Of a stretch of DNA of 63,853 nucleotides, positions 28,299 to 37,646 are shown piece by piece. The notes below the pieces were generated by a model. It was given only the letters and a program-made list of their open reading frames with translations. It made no database searches and was not told the origin of the DNA. A program made the translations under genes and the position numbers. Numbering within the stretch: the first letter of the stretch is position 1; each line of letters starts with the position of its first letter. The DNA is from Gallionellaceae bacterium (lineage in GTDB: Bacteria > Pseudomonadota > Gammaproteobacteria > Burkholderiales > Gallionellaceae), in the NCBI GenBank assembly GCA_027448945.1, contig DAIDMQ010000036.1, positions 1-63,853 of the forward strand. Direction: 5' to 3'.

Positions 28299-29777
28299 TC
28301 AAGCACGCCAGAATATCTTCTGTTTATCGAAATGTTTGAGGGCGTGTCGCAAGGCGGCATGCTGTCCGCTCAAAGCATGTATCAACTTGTCTTGCAACTG
28401 ACACACAGCTTCCGCTTGCGCTGTGATATCCAACTCCGCCAACAATCGTCCTGCCACGGCCGCATCGTTAATCTTGCCCAGTACCTGTTGCACCTCGGCC
28501 AAAGCCGAGATAAAAGTCGCAGCGTGTTTGTCGTCGAACCATACCGCGCATGCCTCTGAGGTATATCTGAGCTTCTTCGCCTGTATCCGCAACTCATGCA
28601 ACTGATCCGCATCTGCGTCATCCAGTTGCGCAATACTCAGCGCCAAACGGTGCGCGAGTTTATTCAAGCGACGTGCAGCAAAATCCTGCGTCTTAGGCGC
28701 ATGTCTTTCCAAACGCTGCCAATAATCACTGTTCATCCACAAACCTAAACGCAGCATCAGACTCTGCAGTGCACCAGTCTGAGCGCGCAGGGCATCGTGA
28801 CTGCGAGCACGCTGGCGTTCACCTTCGCGCAGCAAACCCTGCATATGTTCCATACCTGCCAGTGTCTCGGTGACAAACACATCCCAATCGCGGATACGAC
28901 CGAGTAGCAGAGTAAGGTCTGCCAGCTCCGCATTCAAGCATTCCAAGGTCTCGTCGCTGCGCAGTTGTTGGAGTAGTTGCAGCAACACCCGCAAACGTCT
29001 GCCGGCCACCCTGACCTGATGTAGAAATTCCGCGTCCTCGCCCAGTAAAGCACCCCGCCAATTCCTCTGCAGGTGCAACATACAAGACCAGATCAGGGTC
29101 TGTATCGAGTCGGTCAACGCCTCGCCATGTGTCACTTTCGGCAAACTGCTTTTGGCCGGCTGCTCGGTGTAGTTCCCCAATAAACGGAATCCGTATTCGG
29201 CCTTGTTCACCACTTCCAGCGCTACGGGCACGATGTCCAAAATGGTAATGGCCAGCTCGAACAACTGACGCGGCTCGCCCGATTTTAATTCCAGTTCCAA
29301 CTCGCAAATCTCATGTCTGCGCTCACCCGCTGTGATCTCGCCCTGATCCATACAGACTTCGATCTGCGCGCCCCGCCATGCAATGACACGGCTGCTGCGC
29401 TGAAAATCGGTCACGAACAAAGCATGCAAACGAGTACGCCAAGCCCGGGGCAACAACGCGTCCCACTCGGCGGCATCGGGATGATCGAACTCCAGTGCCT
29501 CGGCATGAACGGGGAACTCCCATTCGTTGCGCTGATGTAGCCCGCCTTTGATACCCCCGCCGCCCTTGAGTGTCTGCAACCATTGCTTGCCGCTTCGACG
29601 GAGCCGCAAAGCCATCTTGGATTCATGCAGATCGAGTTCCGGTGTGTCGAAATACACATTGTACAAACGCCGTGACACGGGACGCGCCAGCTGATGTTCT
29701 TTGAACAAGGGATGGCGCTTGAGCTTGGCAAGATGTTGCGGCGCGATGCGCAACTTGAGTTCGGTTTCGATGGCCAT
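28299..29777 (-). CDS. CYTH and CHAD domain protein
   Basis: The 492-residue protein joins a CYTH triphosphate tunnel domain (ExExK signature in MAIETELKLRI, residues 1-200) to a CHAD helical domain (from about residue 225 to the end) rich in conserved His and Arg. E. coli YgiF has the same architecture and is an inorganic triphosphatase; CHAD domains bind polyphosphate. A role in tri- or polyphosphate metabolism is likely. I start it at MAIETELK; the 37 upstream codons reach into the intergenic control region. Confidence 0.9.
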   Translation of the reverse strand: MAIETELKLRIAPQHLAKLKRHPLFKEHQLARPVSRRLYNVYFDTPELDLHESKMALRLRRSGKQWLQTLKGGGGIKGGLHQRNEWEFPVHAEALEFDHPDAAEWDALLPRAWRTRLHALFVTDFQRSSRVIAWRGAQIEVCMDQGEITAGERRHEICELELELKSGEPRQLFELAITILDIVPVALEVVNKAEYGFRLLGNYTEQPAKSSLPKVTHGEALTDSIQTLIWSCMLHLQRNWRGALLGEDAEFLHQVRVAGRRLRVLLQLLQQLRSDETLECLNAELADLTLLLGRIRDWDVFVTETLAGMEHMQGLLREGERQRARSHDALRAQTGALQSLMLRLGLWMNSDYWQRLERHAPKTQDFAARRLNKLAHRLALSIAQLDDADADQLHELRIQAKKLRYTSEACAVWFDDKHAATFISALAEVQQVLGKINDAAVAGRLLAELDITAQAEAVCQLQDKLIHALSGQHAALRHALKHFDKQKIFWRA

Positions 29778-29933
29778 ACTTAAGCGTGGGTAACCACGAT
29801 AGTTGGGGGCCGACATTCTACCGCGAGTACTGCCTGCACAAACAATTCCCGACTGATGCACATGACTATTAACCAGGCTGTAATCCAATATCCATCAGCT
29901 CTCCCGCCATCCCAAATATCTGGGGAATTTTTC

Positions 29934-29974
29934 TTGATACAGGTCAAGCAAAATGAATTCCATGAGCGTAGGAT
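29934..29974 (+). promoter_or_regulatory. FNR/ANR-type box and -10 element upstream of the oxidoreductase-hydrogenase operon
   Basis: TTGATACAGGTCAA at 29934-29947 matches the FNR/ANR/DNR consensus TTGAT-N4-ATCAA at 9 of 10 fixed positions. A TAGGAT -10-like hexamer lies at 29969-29974. If used, transcription would start near 29982, putting the box centre at about -41.5, the classic class II activator position. The first gene's TTG start is about 45 bases further on. This suggests anaerobic activation of 30026 onward. Confidence 0.65.
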
Positions 29975-30025
29975 GTCCGCACTTACGCTGTTACTGACAC
30001 CGTACACGCTGAATAGGAGGAGACT

Positions 30026-31861
30026 TTGCAAGTAACCAACACAGCCGATCCGACTTACTTTCACAAAGTCGTCGATTGCCAATGGGCCTGTCCTGCCCAC
30101 ACCCCCGTACCCGAATACATCCGTTTGATAGGCCAAGGTCGTTACGACGATGCCTATATGATTAATTGGGTCTCCAACGTTTTTCCAGGTGTACTCGGGC
30201 GCACCTGTGACCGTCCTTGTGAACCGGCCTGCCGACGCGGACGCGTGGAAGAGAACAACGGTGCGCAACCCGAACCCGTCGCCATCTGCCGCCTCAAACG
30301 TGTTGCCGCAGACCTTAAGGCCGATGTCAGCGCGCGTATGCCCGGCATCGCACCATTCAATGGCAAACGCATCGTCTGCGTGGGTGCCGGCCCCTCCTCT
30401 CTGACCGTCGCACGCGATCTCGCACCGCTGGGCTATGAGGTCACCCTATTCGATGGTGAGGCCAAAGCAGGCGGCTTCATCCGCACCCAGATCCCGCGCT
30501 TCCGATTGCCAGAGGCAGTCATAGACGAGGAGACCAACTACATCCTGGACATGGGCGTGAAATTTCACAGCGGCCAGCGTATCAACTCTATGCAGGCCTT
30601 ATTGGCGCAAGGCTACGATGCGGTATTCGTGGGCTCCGGGGCGCCACGCGGGCGTGATTTACACGTCCCCGGCAGAACTGAAGCCGCCGAGCACATCCAT
30701 ATCGGCATCGACTGGTTGGCCTCGGTCTCCTTCGGACATATCTCCCGTATCGGTGAGCGCGTCATCGTGCTCGGTGGCGGCAACACCGCGATGGACTGTT
30801 GCCGCTCTGCACGGCGCTTGGGCGGCAGCGATGTCAAAGTGGTGGTGCGTAGCGGCTATGAAGAGATGAAGGCCTCACCTTGGGAGAAAGAAGATGCCGT
30901 ACATGAAGGCATCCCCATTCTCAACTATCACGTCCCTAAAAGCTTCGAGCACAGCGCTGGCAAACTCACCGGCATGACCTTCGAGTTGGTGCGCGCCGAA
31001 TACGATGCCAAGGGCAAACGCAGTCTCATCCCCACCGGTGAAGCCGATGTCTTCATCGCTTGCGACACCGTATTGGTCGCGGTCGGCCAGGAGAACGCCT
31101 TCCCTTGGATAGAGTCGGATTGCGGCATCGATTTTGACAAATGGGGCTTGCCGGTATTGGGCAAAGGCACCTTTCAATCCAGCAATCCCAAGGTCTTCTT
31201 CGGTGGCGATGCAGCCTACGGCCCGAAGAACATCATCACTGCCGTCGCGCACGGCCACGAAGCAGCCGTCTCCATAGACCGTTTACTACATGGCGAGGCA
31301 CTCACGCAGCGTCCACCACCGATGACCAATCTGCTGTCGCAGAAGATGGGCATACACGAATGGAGTTATCACAACGATGTCTCCAATGATTTGCGCTTCA
31401 AAGTGCCATGGGCCGCAGCAGAAAAGGCGCTGGCCAGCATCAAAGTCGAGGTGGAACTGGGCTTCGATGCCGCCACCGCGTTTAAGGAGGCTAGCCGCTG
31501 TCTGAATTGCGATGTGCAGACGGTGTTCAATCGCACCACTTGCATAGAGTGCGACAGCTGCATGGACATCTGCCCCATGGATTGCATCAGCTTCACCCAT
31601 AACGGCGAAGAAACTGATCTGCGTGCGCGTTTGAAAGCACCCGCAAAAAATCTCACTCAGGATCTCTATGTATCCGGCGAACTCAAGACCGGGCGCATCA
31701 TGGTCAAGGATGAGGACGTCTGTCTGCATTGCGGCTTGTGCGCTGAGCGCTGTCCGACCGGCGCATGGGACATGCAAAAGTTCCTCCTTAACACCACACC
31801 AGCCGGGCCGCGCTGCAGAGATAGCCATTTCGCCCATATCGTCACTGCGGAGGCCGCATGA
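30026..31861 (+). CDS. GltD-like FAD/Fe-S NAD(P)H oxidoreductase with C-terminal 2[4Fe-4S] ferredoxin domain
   Basis: The 611-residue protein resembles the glutamate synthase small subunit. N-terminal cysteines bind Fe-S clusters (VDCQWACPAHTPVPEY, CDRPCEPACRRGRVE). The FAD loop is VGAGPSSLTVARDL near residue 117, the NAD(P)H loop is LGGGNTAMDCC near 253, and the C-terminus adds two 4Fe-4S motifs (CIECDSCMDICP, CLHCGLCAERCP). Such proteins move electrons between NAD(P)H and ferredoxin or a partner enzyme. The start is TTG with a perfect AGGAGG five bases upstream. It overlaps the OFOR alpha gene by ATGA, which suggests it is that enzyme's electron-transfer subunit. Confidence 0.9.
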   Translation: MQVTNTADPTYFHKVVDCQWACPAHTPVPEYIRLIGQGRYDDAYMINWVSNVFPGVLGRTCDRPCEPACRRGRVEENNGAQPEPVAICRLKRVAADLKADVSARMPGIAPFNGKRIVCVGAGPSSLTVARDLAPLGYEVTLFDGEAKAGGFIRTQIPRFRLPEAVIDEETNYILDMGVKFHSGQRINSMQALLAQGYDAVFVGSGAPRGRDLHVPGRTEAAEHIHIGIDWLASVSFGHISRIGERVIVLGGGNTAMDCCRSARRLGGSDVKVVVRSGYEEMKASPWEKEDAVHEGIPILNYHVPKSFEHSAGKLTGMTFELVRAEYDAKGKRSLIPTGEADVFIACDTVLVAVGQENAFPWIESDCGIDFDKWGLPVLGKGTFQSSNPKVFFGGDAAYGPKNIITAVAHGHEAAVSIDRLLHGEALTQRPPPMTNLLSQKMGIHEWSYHNDVSNDLRFKVPWAAAEKALASIKVEVELGFDAATAFKEASRCLNCDVQTVFNRTTCIECDSCMDICPMDCISFTHNGEETDLRARLKAPAKNLTQDLYVSGELKTGRIMVKDEDVCLHCGLCAERCPTGAWDMQKFLLNTTPAGPRCRDSHFAHIVTAEAA

Positions 31862-33702
31862 AACGCATCACAGCGATCAATGATTTCGTCATCAAATTCG
31901 CCAATATCAACGGCTCAGGTTCTGCATCGGCCAACGAACTATTCTCCAAAGCCGTGATGCGCATGGGCGTGCCGGTCAGCCCGCGCAACATCTTTCCCAG
32001 CAACATCCAGGGCATGCCGACTTGGTACGAGGCGCGCGTCTGCGAAAAGGGTTACCACGGTAGACGCGGCGGCGTGGACATGATGGTCGCGATGAATCCG
32101 CAGACTTGGGATGCGGATGTGGCCGAAATCACCCCCGGCGGCTACCTGTTCTATGACAGCACGCGTCCCATGCCCGCTTCCAAGTTTCGCGAGGACATCG
32201 AAGTCATCGGCATCCCGCTCACCGAGATCGCCAATGCGACTTACAGTGACGCGCGGCAACGCCAGTTGTTCAAGAACATCATCTATGTGGGTGCACTCTC
32301 GGTGTTGCTGGATGTGGAAGCCGAGGTATTTGAAAAATTATTCGCCGAACAATTCAAAGGCAAAGAGCGGCTGCTCGACTCCAACAAGCAGGCACTACAT
32401 CTGGGCCGCGATTATGTGAAGCAACATCTCAAAGCCCCGCTGGGTATACGTGTGCAGCGTTCCGACAAAGTGGGTGACCAAATTTTCACCGATGGCAATT
32501 CCGCCGCCGCACTAGGCTTTGTCTATGGTGGTGCAACCGTTGCGGCTTGGTATCCCATCACGCCGTCTTCTTCCGTCGCAGAAAGCTTCCAGAAATATTG
32601 CGCCAAGTTCCGCACCGAATCCGACACCGGTCGGCAGCGCTATGCCATCGTGCAATGCGAAGATGAACTGGCTTCCATCGGCATGGTCGTTGGTGCCGGC
32701 TGGAACGGCGCACGTGCCTTTACTGCCACCTCCGGCCCCGGTGTTTCACTGATGACCGAGTTCATCGGTCTGGCCTACTTCGCGGAGATCCCGGTGACCA
32801 TCTTCAACGTGCAACGCGGCGGCCCTTCAACGGGTATGCCCACACGCACCCAGCAGTCCGATCTGCTGTCCTGTGCCTATGCCTCGCATGGCGATACCAA
32901 GCATGTGATGCTGTTCCCGCAAGACCCGCACGAATGCTACACCCATGCGGCCACCGCGTTGGACTTGGCCGACCGTTTGCAGACGGTGATTTTCGTGATG
33001 AGTGACCTGGACATCGGCATGAACCAACGCTTATGCAAACCCTTCGTCTGGGATGACGCGCGTGAATACGACCGAGGCAAAGTAATGAGCGCGGCAGAGC
33101 TAGAGGCAGGCAAAGATTTTGGTCGCTACAAAGATGTGGATGGCGACGGCATACCGTGGCGCACCTTGCCCGGCACGCATCCCAGCAAGGGAAGCTACTT
33201 CACGCGCGGCACCACCAAAGACGCATATGCGCGGTATTCCGAGCGTGGTCCGGACTATATCTACAACATGGAAAGGCTGAACAAAAAGTTCAAGACCGCA
33301 GCCGACCTGGTGCCGCAGCCCAAACTGCGCGCCGCACAACAAAAGACCGACCTGGGCGTGATCTACTACGGCTCCACCAGCCCGGCGATGCGCGAGGCGC
33401 TGGATGTGCTGGAAACAGAAGGCATCCATATCGATGCATTGCGTTTGCAAGCCTATCCGTTCCCGCAAAGCGTGGTCGATTTCATCGCACAGCACGAGCG
33501 TGTGTTCGTGGTCGAGCAGAACCGCGATGCACAGATGCGCAGCCTGCTCATCAATGAACTGGAGACCAACCCGGCCAAGTTGAATCGCGTACTGCACTAC
33601 GACGGCACGCCCATCACCGCGCGATTCATTTCGCGCAGCATACGCGACATAGTGCGCCCCAAAGCGGGCACAGACAGCACCCGCATCAAGGAGACAGCAT
33701 GA
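31858..33702 (+). CDS. 2-oxoacid:ferredoxin oxidoreductase, fused gamma-alpha subunit
   Basis: The 614-residue subunit carries the gamma domain first (residues 1-190, NGSGSASANELFSKAVMRMG) and then the alpha pyrimidine-binding domain (GNSAAALGFVYGGATVAAWYPITPSSSVAE from about 210). It ends with the transketolase C-terminal-like domain. This gamma-alpha layout is that of KorA-type enzymes, which with a beta subunit oxidise 2-oxoglutarate or pyruvate with CoA and reduce ferredoxin, or run in reverse for CO2 fixation. The substrate cannot be decided by eye. Coupled by ATGA overlaps to genes on both sides. Confidence 0.92.
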   Translation: MKRITAINDFVIKFANINGSGSASANELFSKAVMRMGVPVSPRNIFPSNIQGMPTWYEARVCEKGYHGRRGGVDMMVAMNPQTWDADVAEITPGGYLFYDSTRPMPASKFREDIEVIGIPLTEIANATYSDARQRQLFKNIIYVGALSVLLDVEAEVFEKLFAEQFKGKERLLDSNKQALHLGRDYVKQHLKAPLGIRVQRSDKVGDQIFTDGNSAAALGFVYGGATVAAWYPITPSSSVAESFQKYCAKFRTESDTGRQRYAIVQCEDELASIGMVVGAGWNGARAFTATSGPGVSLMTEFIGLAYFAEIPVTIFNVQRGGPSTGMPTRTQQSDLLSCAYASHGDTKHVMLFPQDPHECYTHAATALDLADRLQTVIFVMSDLDIGMNQRLCKPFVWDDAREYDRGKVMSAAELEAGKDFGRYKDVDGDGIPWRTLPGTHPSKGSYFTRGTTKDAYARYSERGPDYIYNMERLNKKFKTAADLVPQPKLRAAQQKTDLGVIYYGSTSPAMREALDVLETEGIHIDALRLQAYPFPQSVVDFIAQHERVFVVEQNRDAQMRSLLINELETNPAKLNRVLHYDGTPITARFISRSIRDIVRPKAGTDSTRIKETA

Positions 33703-34754
33703 CTTACATCGCCAAACCGCGCATGCATCACCCCACCCTGACCACCAATAAAGTCGGTTATACCCGCCGCGATTACGAAGGGCCGATTTCCACACTGTGT
33801 GCGGGTTGCGGTCACGACTCCATCTCGGCTGCCATCATCCAGGCTTGCTGGGAACTGGACATCGAACCGCATCGCGTCGCCAAACTTTCCGGTATCGGAT
33901 GCAGCTCCAAAACACCCACTTATTTTCTCGGTGCATCGCACGGGTTCAACACCGTGCACGGACGTATGCCCTCGGTACTGACCGGTGCGTATCTCGCCAA
34001 TCGCGACCTGCTCTATCTGGGTGTATCGGGTGACGGTGACTCCGCCTCGATAGGCTTGGGTCAGTTCGCCAACGCCATGCGCCGTGGAGTGAACATGGCA
34101 TACATCGTCGAAAACAACGGCGTGTACGGTCTCACCAAAGGACAGTTTTCCGCCACCGCAGATCGCGGCTCCAAGAGCAAAAAAGGGGCCATCAACACCG
34201 ACAGTCCGATTGATTTGGTAGGCCTCGCCTTGCAACTAGGCGCGACCTATGTGGCACGCAGTTTTTCAGGCGACAAAGAACAACTGATACCGCTGATTAA
34301 GGGCGCGCTGGCACACGGGGGCGCTGCCTTCATTGATGTCATCAGTCCTTGTGTAACCTTCAACAACCATAGCGGCAGCACCAAAAGTTACGAGTTCATC
34401 CGCCAACACAACGAAGCGGTGAGTCGCATCGACTTCTTCCCTCCCGGCGAAGAAATCACCGCCAGTTACGCACCCGGGGAAGTCGTGGACGTGCCGCAAA
34501 ACGACGGCTCCACGCTGCGTCTGCGCAAGCTGCACGAGGACTACGACTCGACCGACCGCTATGCCGCAATGAGCTATATGAACGAACATGCGGCACGCGG
34601 GGAAGTCGTAACGGGTCTGCTCTACCTTGACCCCTTGCCCACCGATCTGCACACCTCGCTCAACACCTGTGACCGGCCGCTCAATGCGCTGGGCGTGACT
34701 GATCTATGTCCGGGTTCACAAGCGCTGGACAAGATCAACTCGGGCCTGCGTTAA
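33699..34754 (+). CDS. 2-oxoacid:ferredoxin oxidoreductase, beta subunit
   Basis: The 351-residue protein is the TPP- and 4Fe-4S-binding beta subunit. LCAGCGHDSI (CxxC) near residue 34, SGIGCSSKTP, and SPCVTFNNH supply the four cluster cysteines. VSGDGDSASIGLGQFANA with the later ENNGVYGLTKGQ form the TPP-magnesium motif (GDGD...NN). It follows the gamma-alpha gene with ATGA overlap, so the two subunits are made together. The presence of the full cysteine set indicates an active ferredoxin-linked enzyme. Confidence 0.94.
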   Translation: MTYIAKPRMHHPTLTTNKVGYTRRDYEGPISTLCAGCGHDSISAAIIQACWELDIEPHRVAKLSGIGCSSKTPTYFLGASHGFNTVHGRMPSVLTGAYLANRDLLYLGVSGDGDSASIGLGQFANAMRRGVNMAYIVENNGVYGLTKGQFSATADRGSKSKKGAINTDSPIDLVGLALQLGATYVARSFSGDKEQLIPLIKGALAHGGAAFIDVISPCVTFNNHSGSTKSYEFIRQHNEAVSRIDFFPPGEEITASYAPGEVVDVPQNDGSTLRLRKLHEDYDSTDRYAAMSYMNEHAARGEVVTGLLYLDPLPTDLHTSLNTCDRPLNALGVTDLCPGSQALDKINSGLR

Positions 34755-34801
34755 AATGTATACAACTTATCTTCAGAACATTTTTGTCTAAGGAGACCGT
34801 C

Positions 34802-35245
34802 ATGAACGAACGCACCGTATTCCAATCGATGGCGCAACGTCATGTCGTCAGCGTGCCACCCAACGCCACCGTACACCACGCAGCGTGTGTGATGACACGG
34901 GAGAATTGCGGCAGTGTGCTGGTCATCGACACATCCAATATCCTGCTTGGCATCGTTACCGAACGTGACCTGATGACCCGCGTGTTGGCCAAGGCCGTAG
35001 ACCCGGCAATCGCCACCGTCGCCGACATCATGACCCGCAACCCGGACTGCATAGGCCCGGAGACCAAGGTCGCCGATGCTGTTTTGATGATGATAGAACG
35101 CGGTTACCGCCACCTCCCCGTTGTGAACACCGGCTCCAACAAGATACTGGGCGTATTTTCCGTGCGCGACGCCATGCCCCGCGAAGTCCAAGCCGCCGTA
35201 AGCCTGGCGGAGTTCAACGAGCAAGTGAATGACGCGAAGGGATAA
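34802..35245 (+). CDS. CBS-domain pair protein
   Basis: The 147-residue protein is made of two CBS motifs (residues about 10-65 and 75-132: VIDTSNILLGIVTERDLMTRV and VVNTGSNKILGVFSVRDA). Such stand-alone pairs bind adenine nucleotides or SAM and act as energy sensors. A strong AAGGAG Shine-Dalgarno precedes the ATG, 48 bases after the beta-subunit stop. Its place between the oxidoreductase genes and the hydrogenase suggests it tunes this electron-transfer system, which is inference from context. Confidence 0.9.
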   Translation: MNERTVFQSMAQRHVVSVPPNATVHHAACVMTRENCGSVLVIDTSNILLGIVTERDLMTRVLAKAVDPAIATVADIMTRNPDCIGPETKVADAVLMMIERGYRHLPVVNTGSNKILGVFSVRDAMPREVQAAVSLAEFNEQVNDAKG

Positions 35246-35281
35246 GTCGCCTCGTCTAAAAAATCGAAGGATGTTGAAACC

Positions 35282-37345
35282 ATGATCAGGCTGACAGTCA
35301 ATGGAATATCTGTAGAGTTGAATGATGGCTCGACTTTGCTAGATGCGGCCAGATCTGCTGGCGTCCATATCCCCACGCTCTGTCATTATCCCCGCCTGCC
35401 CTCGCATGCCGTATGCCGCATGTGTCTCGTGGACGTCCGGGGTCAAACTCACCCGCAACCTGCCTGTGTCACGAAGGCCCGTGACGGCGATGTCGTGGAA
35501 ACGGATTCCACCGAGCTAAAAGAATTTCGCAGGTCTGATGCGCAATGGTTGTTGGCGCGGCATCCGAACGATTGCATGCGATGTGAAGTGAACGGAACGT
35601 GCAAGCTACAAAACTTCGTCAGCGAGTATCAGTTAGAGGACGGCTGGGAAAAAATCCCCAGGGGTTCGCCGGAGCATCCCGAACACAGGCTGACTGATCA
35701 TACTTCCCCGAGTATCTGGCGCGATCTGTCCAAATGTATCGAATGTGGTTTGTGTGTAGAGGCATGTGGCGATGCAGGACAACAACAATATGTGATTGGC
35801 TTCGCCGAGCGCGGATATGGCCGTTTACCCGTCACAGTCTTCGATAAACCATTGGCTGACACACCATGCATCTCCTGTGGCCAATGCACGCTGGTATGTC
35901 CGGTCGGCGCTTTGATCGAAACACCGCACTGGCATGATGTTCTGCATACGCTTGATACGCGGCGACGTATTTCAGCGGTGCAGGTTGCGCCCGCAACGCG
36001 CATTGCCATCAGTGAAGAGTTTGGCATGGAACCCGGCACCGTGAGCACGGGCCGTATGATCAATGCACTGAGAAGGCTGGGTTTTGATTACGTGTTCGAT
36101 ACCAATTTTGCGGCTGATCTGACGATTATGGAAGAAGGTACGGAGTTTCTGACACGTCTAAAAAATCAGCAGCAATTGCCACTTTTTACTTCCTGCTGCC
36201 CTGGATGGGTGAACTGGGTGGAAATCAACCGGCCTGATCTGCTTCCGCAGCTGAGTACGACAAAATCACCACAGCAGATGCACGGCGCACTCACAAAAAG
36301 AAGCGCCTTCTCACGTACGCTCGGGGTCGACTTTGTGGAGGGCAAGGCAGAGCCCTATGTTGTTAGTGTGATGCCCTGCACAGCCAAGAAAGATGAATCT
36401 GTACGGCCCGGCGTCTCGGGTGATGTAGACCATGTCGTCACCACGCGTGAACTGGCCAAGATGATCAAGGCCCGGGGCATTCCATTCGGCACGCTATCGG
36501 AATTCGGTGAGTTCGATAATCCGCTCGGTGCGAGCACGGGCGCTGCCCAAATATTTGGGGCATCCGGCGGCGTCATGGAGGCGGTTATGCGTACGGCAGC
36601 CCACTTGATCGGCGAGGAGAACACACTGCCTTTGGAGTGGCATCAGCTACGCGGTGTAACCACCGGAGTGAAAACAGCCGAAATCCCCGGTGTAGGCAAG
36701 GTCGCGGTATGCAATGGCATTGCCGCCGCCCAGCGTATGTTGGAGACAGAAGCATGGCGAGAGGATTACGTCGCCATCGAGGTCATGGCATGCGTTGGCG
36801 GATGTCTGGGTGGGGGTGGTGAACCCAAATCGATGGATCCGCTAGTGCTAGAGAAACGGATGCATGCCATATATGAGATGGACAAAGATGCGCCACGACG
36901 CCGCTCATATGAAAACCCGGATATACAAAAGCTCTACGCCACGGAATTGCAAGAACCCAATTCCCAGTACGCGCATACATTGCTCCACACCAGCTATGCA
37001 GCGCGCAATTCCAAACGATTACTTTTGATGCGGTTTCTCGATTGCGTGGACAGACGAGATGCCGGCGATGCGGCCAGTCTGTTTCATCCCGATGGGCTAT
37101 GGTCTACAGCATCACCTTTCGGTGACATCCAAGGTCGTTCAAATATAACAGCCTTAATCGAGCGATTGCCACCACGCAAATATGGCCCCGGTTATGTCCG
37201 TCACCGCATGGAATCTGCTGCAGATATAGATGATCTTACTGTCCTAACACCCGCAGGCGAGCGGTGCAGGTTTAACCTTGAGGCAGACACCACACCGGAG
37301 GGCGGTCAGATGTTAATTAAACGGCTTGTGCGAGTAGTACTGTGA
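35282..37345 (+). CDS. hydA: [FeFe]-hydrogenase, modular, with C-terminal SnoaL/NTF2-like domain
   Basis: The 687-residue protein has all parts of a CpI-like hydrogenase. They are an N-terminal 2Fe-2S domain (C34, C45, C48, C62); a HxxxCxxCxxxxxC cluster motif (HPNDCMRCEVNGTC); and two 4Fe-4S motifs (CIECGLCVEAC, CISCGQCTLVC). The H-cluster signatures follow: TSCCPGW at 303-309, MPCTAKKDE from 364, and EVMACVGGCLGGGGEP from 500. A small-subunit-like segment follows (YENPDIQKLYATEL). Residues 576-687 add a domain resembling SnoaL/NTF2-like folds, which I do not know from this family. L3 has V where P is usual (MACPGGC). A GAAGGA Shine-Dalgarno precedes the start. Maturation genes hydE, hydF and hydG are not in the window. 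Confidence 0.95.
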   Translation: MIRLTVNGISVELNDGSTLLDAARSAGVHIPTLCHYPRLPSHAVCRMCLVDVRGQTHPQPACVTKARDGDVVETDSTELKEFRRSDAQWLLARHPNDCMRCEVNGTCKLQNFVSEYQLEDGWEKIPRGSPEHPEHRLTDHTSPSIWRDLSKCIECGLCVEACGDAGQQQYVIGFAERGYGRLPVTVFDKPLADTPCISCGQCTLVCPVGALIETPHWHDVLHTLDTRRRISAVQVAPATRIAISEEFGMEPGTVSTGRMINALRRLGFDYVFDTNFAADLTIMEEGTEFLTRLKNQQQLPLFTSCCPGWVNWVEINRPDLLPQLSTTKSPQQMHGALTKRSAFSRTLGVDFVEGKAEPYVVSVMPCTAKKDESVRPGVSGDVDHVVTTRELAKMIKARGIPFGTLSEFGEFDNPLGASTGAAQIFGASGGVMEAVMRTAAHLIGEENTLPLEWHQLRGVTTGVKTAEIPGVGKVAVCNGIAAAQRMLETEAWREDYVAIEVMACVGGCLGGGGEPKSMDPLVLEKRMHAIYEMDKDAPRRRSYENPDIQKLYATELQEPNSQYAHTLLHTSYAARNSKRLLLMRFLDCVDRRDAGDAASLFHPDGLWSTASPFGDIQGRSNITALIERLPPRKYGPGYVRHRMESAADIDDLTVLTPAGERCRFNLEADTTPEGGQMLIKRLVRVVL

Positions 37346-37646
37346 CCATCATCGAAACTGATACGCGCTTTCAGCGAGTACGATTGTCGGACAACAAGTC
37401 GTCTGGATTTCGGTAAAGGGCTAACCGGCCCCGCAACGCGCAGCAAAAAACTCATTAAGCATCGCAAATTCTTCGCCGCTCAAACGCTCATATTCGGCAC
37501 GGACTTCCGATTTGCGAATGCCCTTGCCTCCAAATTGAATGTGAGTTCGAATTTTTAATCTCCGTCGTTTGCTAATTTCCCCCTAATTCTAAATTGCTAT
37601 CTTAACGACTACGCGAACATCCGCGTTTCTTTAAGGAGCATTTTCC
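37346..37646. other. Gap after the hydrogenase with a possible gene remnant
   Basis: No complete gene was found in these 301 bases. On the minus strand an open stretch at 37582-37421 encodes about 53 codons with a gene-like composition, including GGKGIRKSEVRAEYERLSG and ending AARCGAG. It has no ATG before its last 15 codons, so it may be the tail of a degraded gene. The right end holds the probable promoter and the AAGGAG Shine-Dalgarno of the PepSY gene. Confidence 0.4.

Noticed and set aside
33100..33795. Minus-strand frame of 231 codons over the OFOR alpha gene
   Set aside because: Shadow of a well-supported gene; no recognisable domain.
37415..37440. GGGC/GGCCCC repeat as terminator of the hydrogenase gene
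   Set aside because: Stem is only four pairs and no T-run follows.
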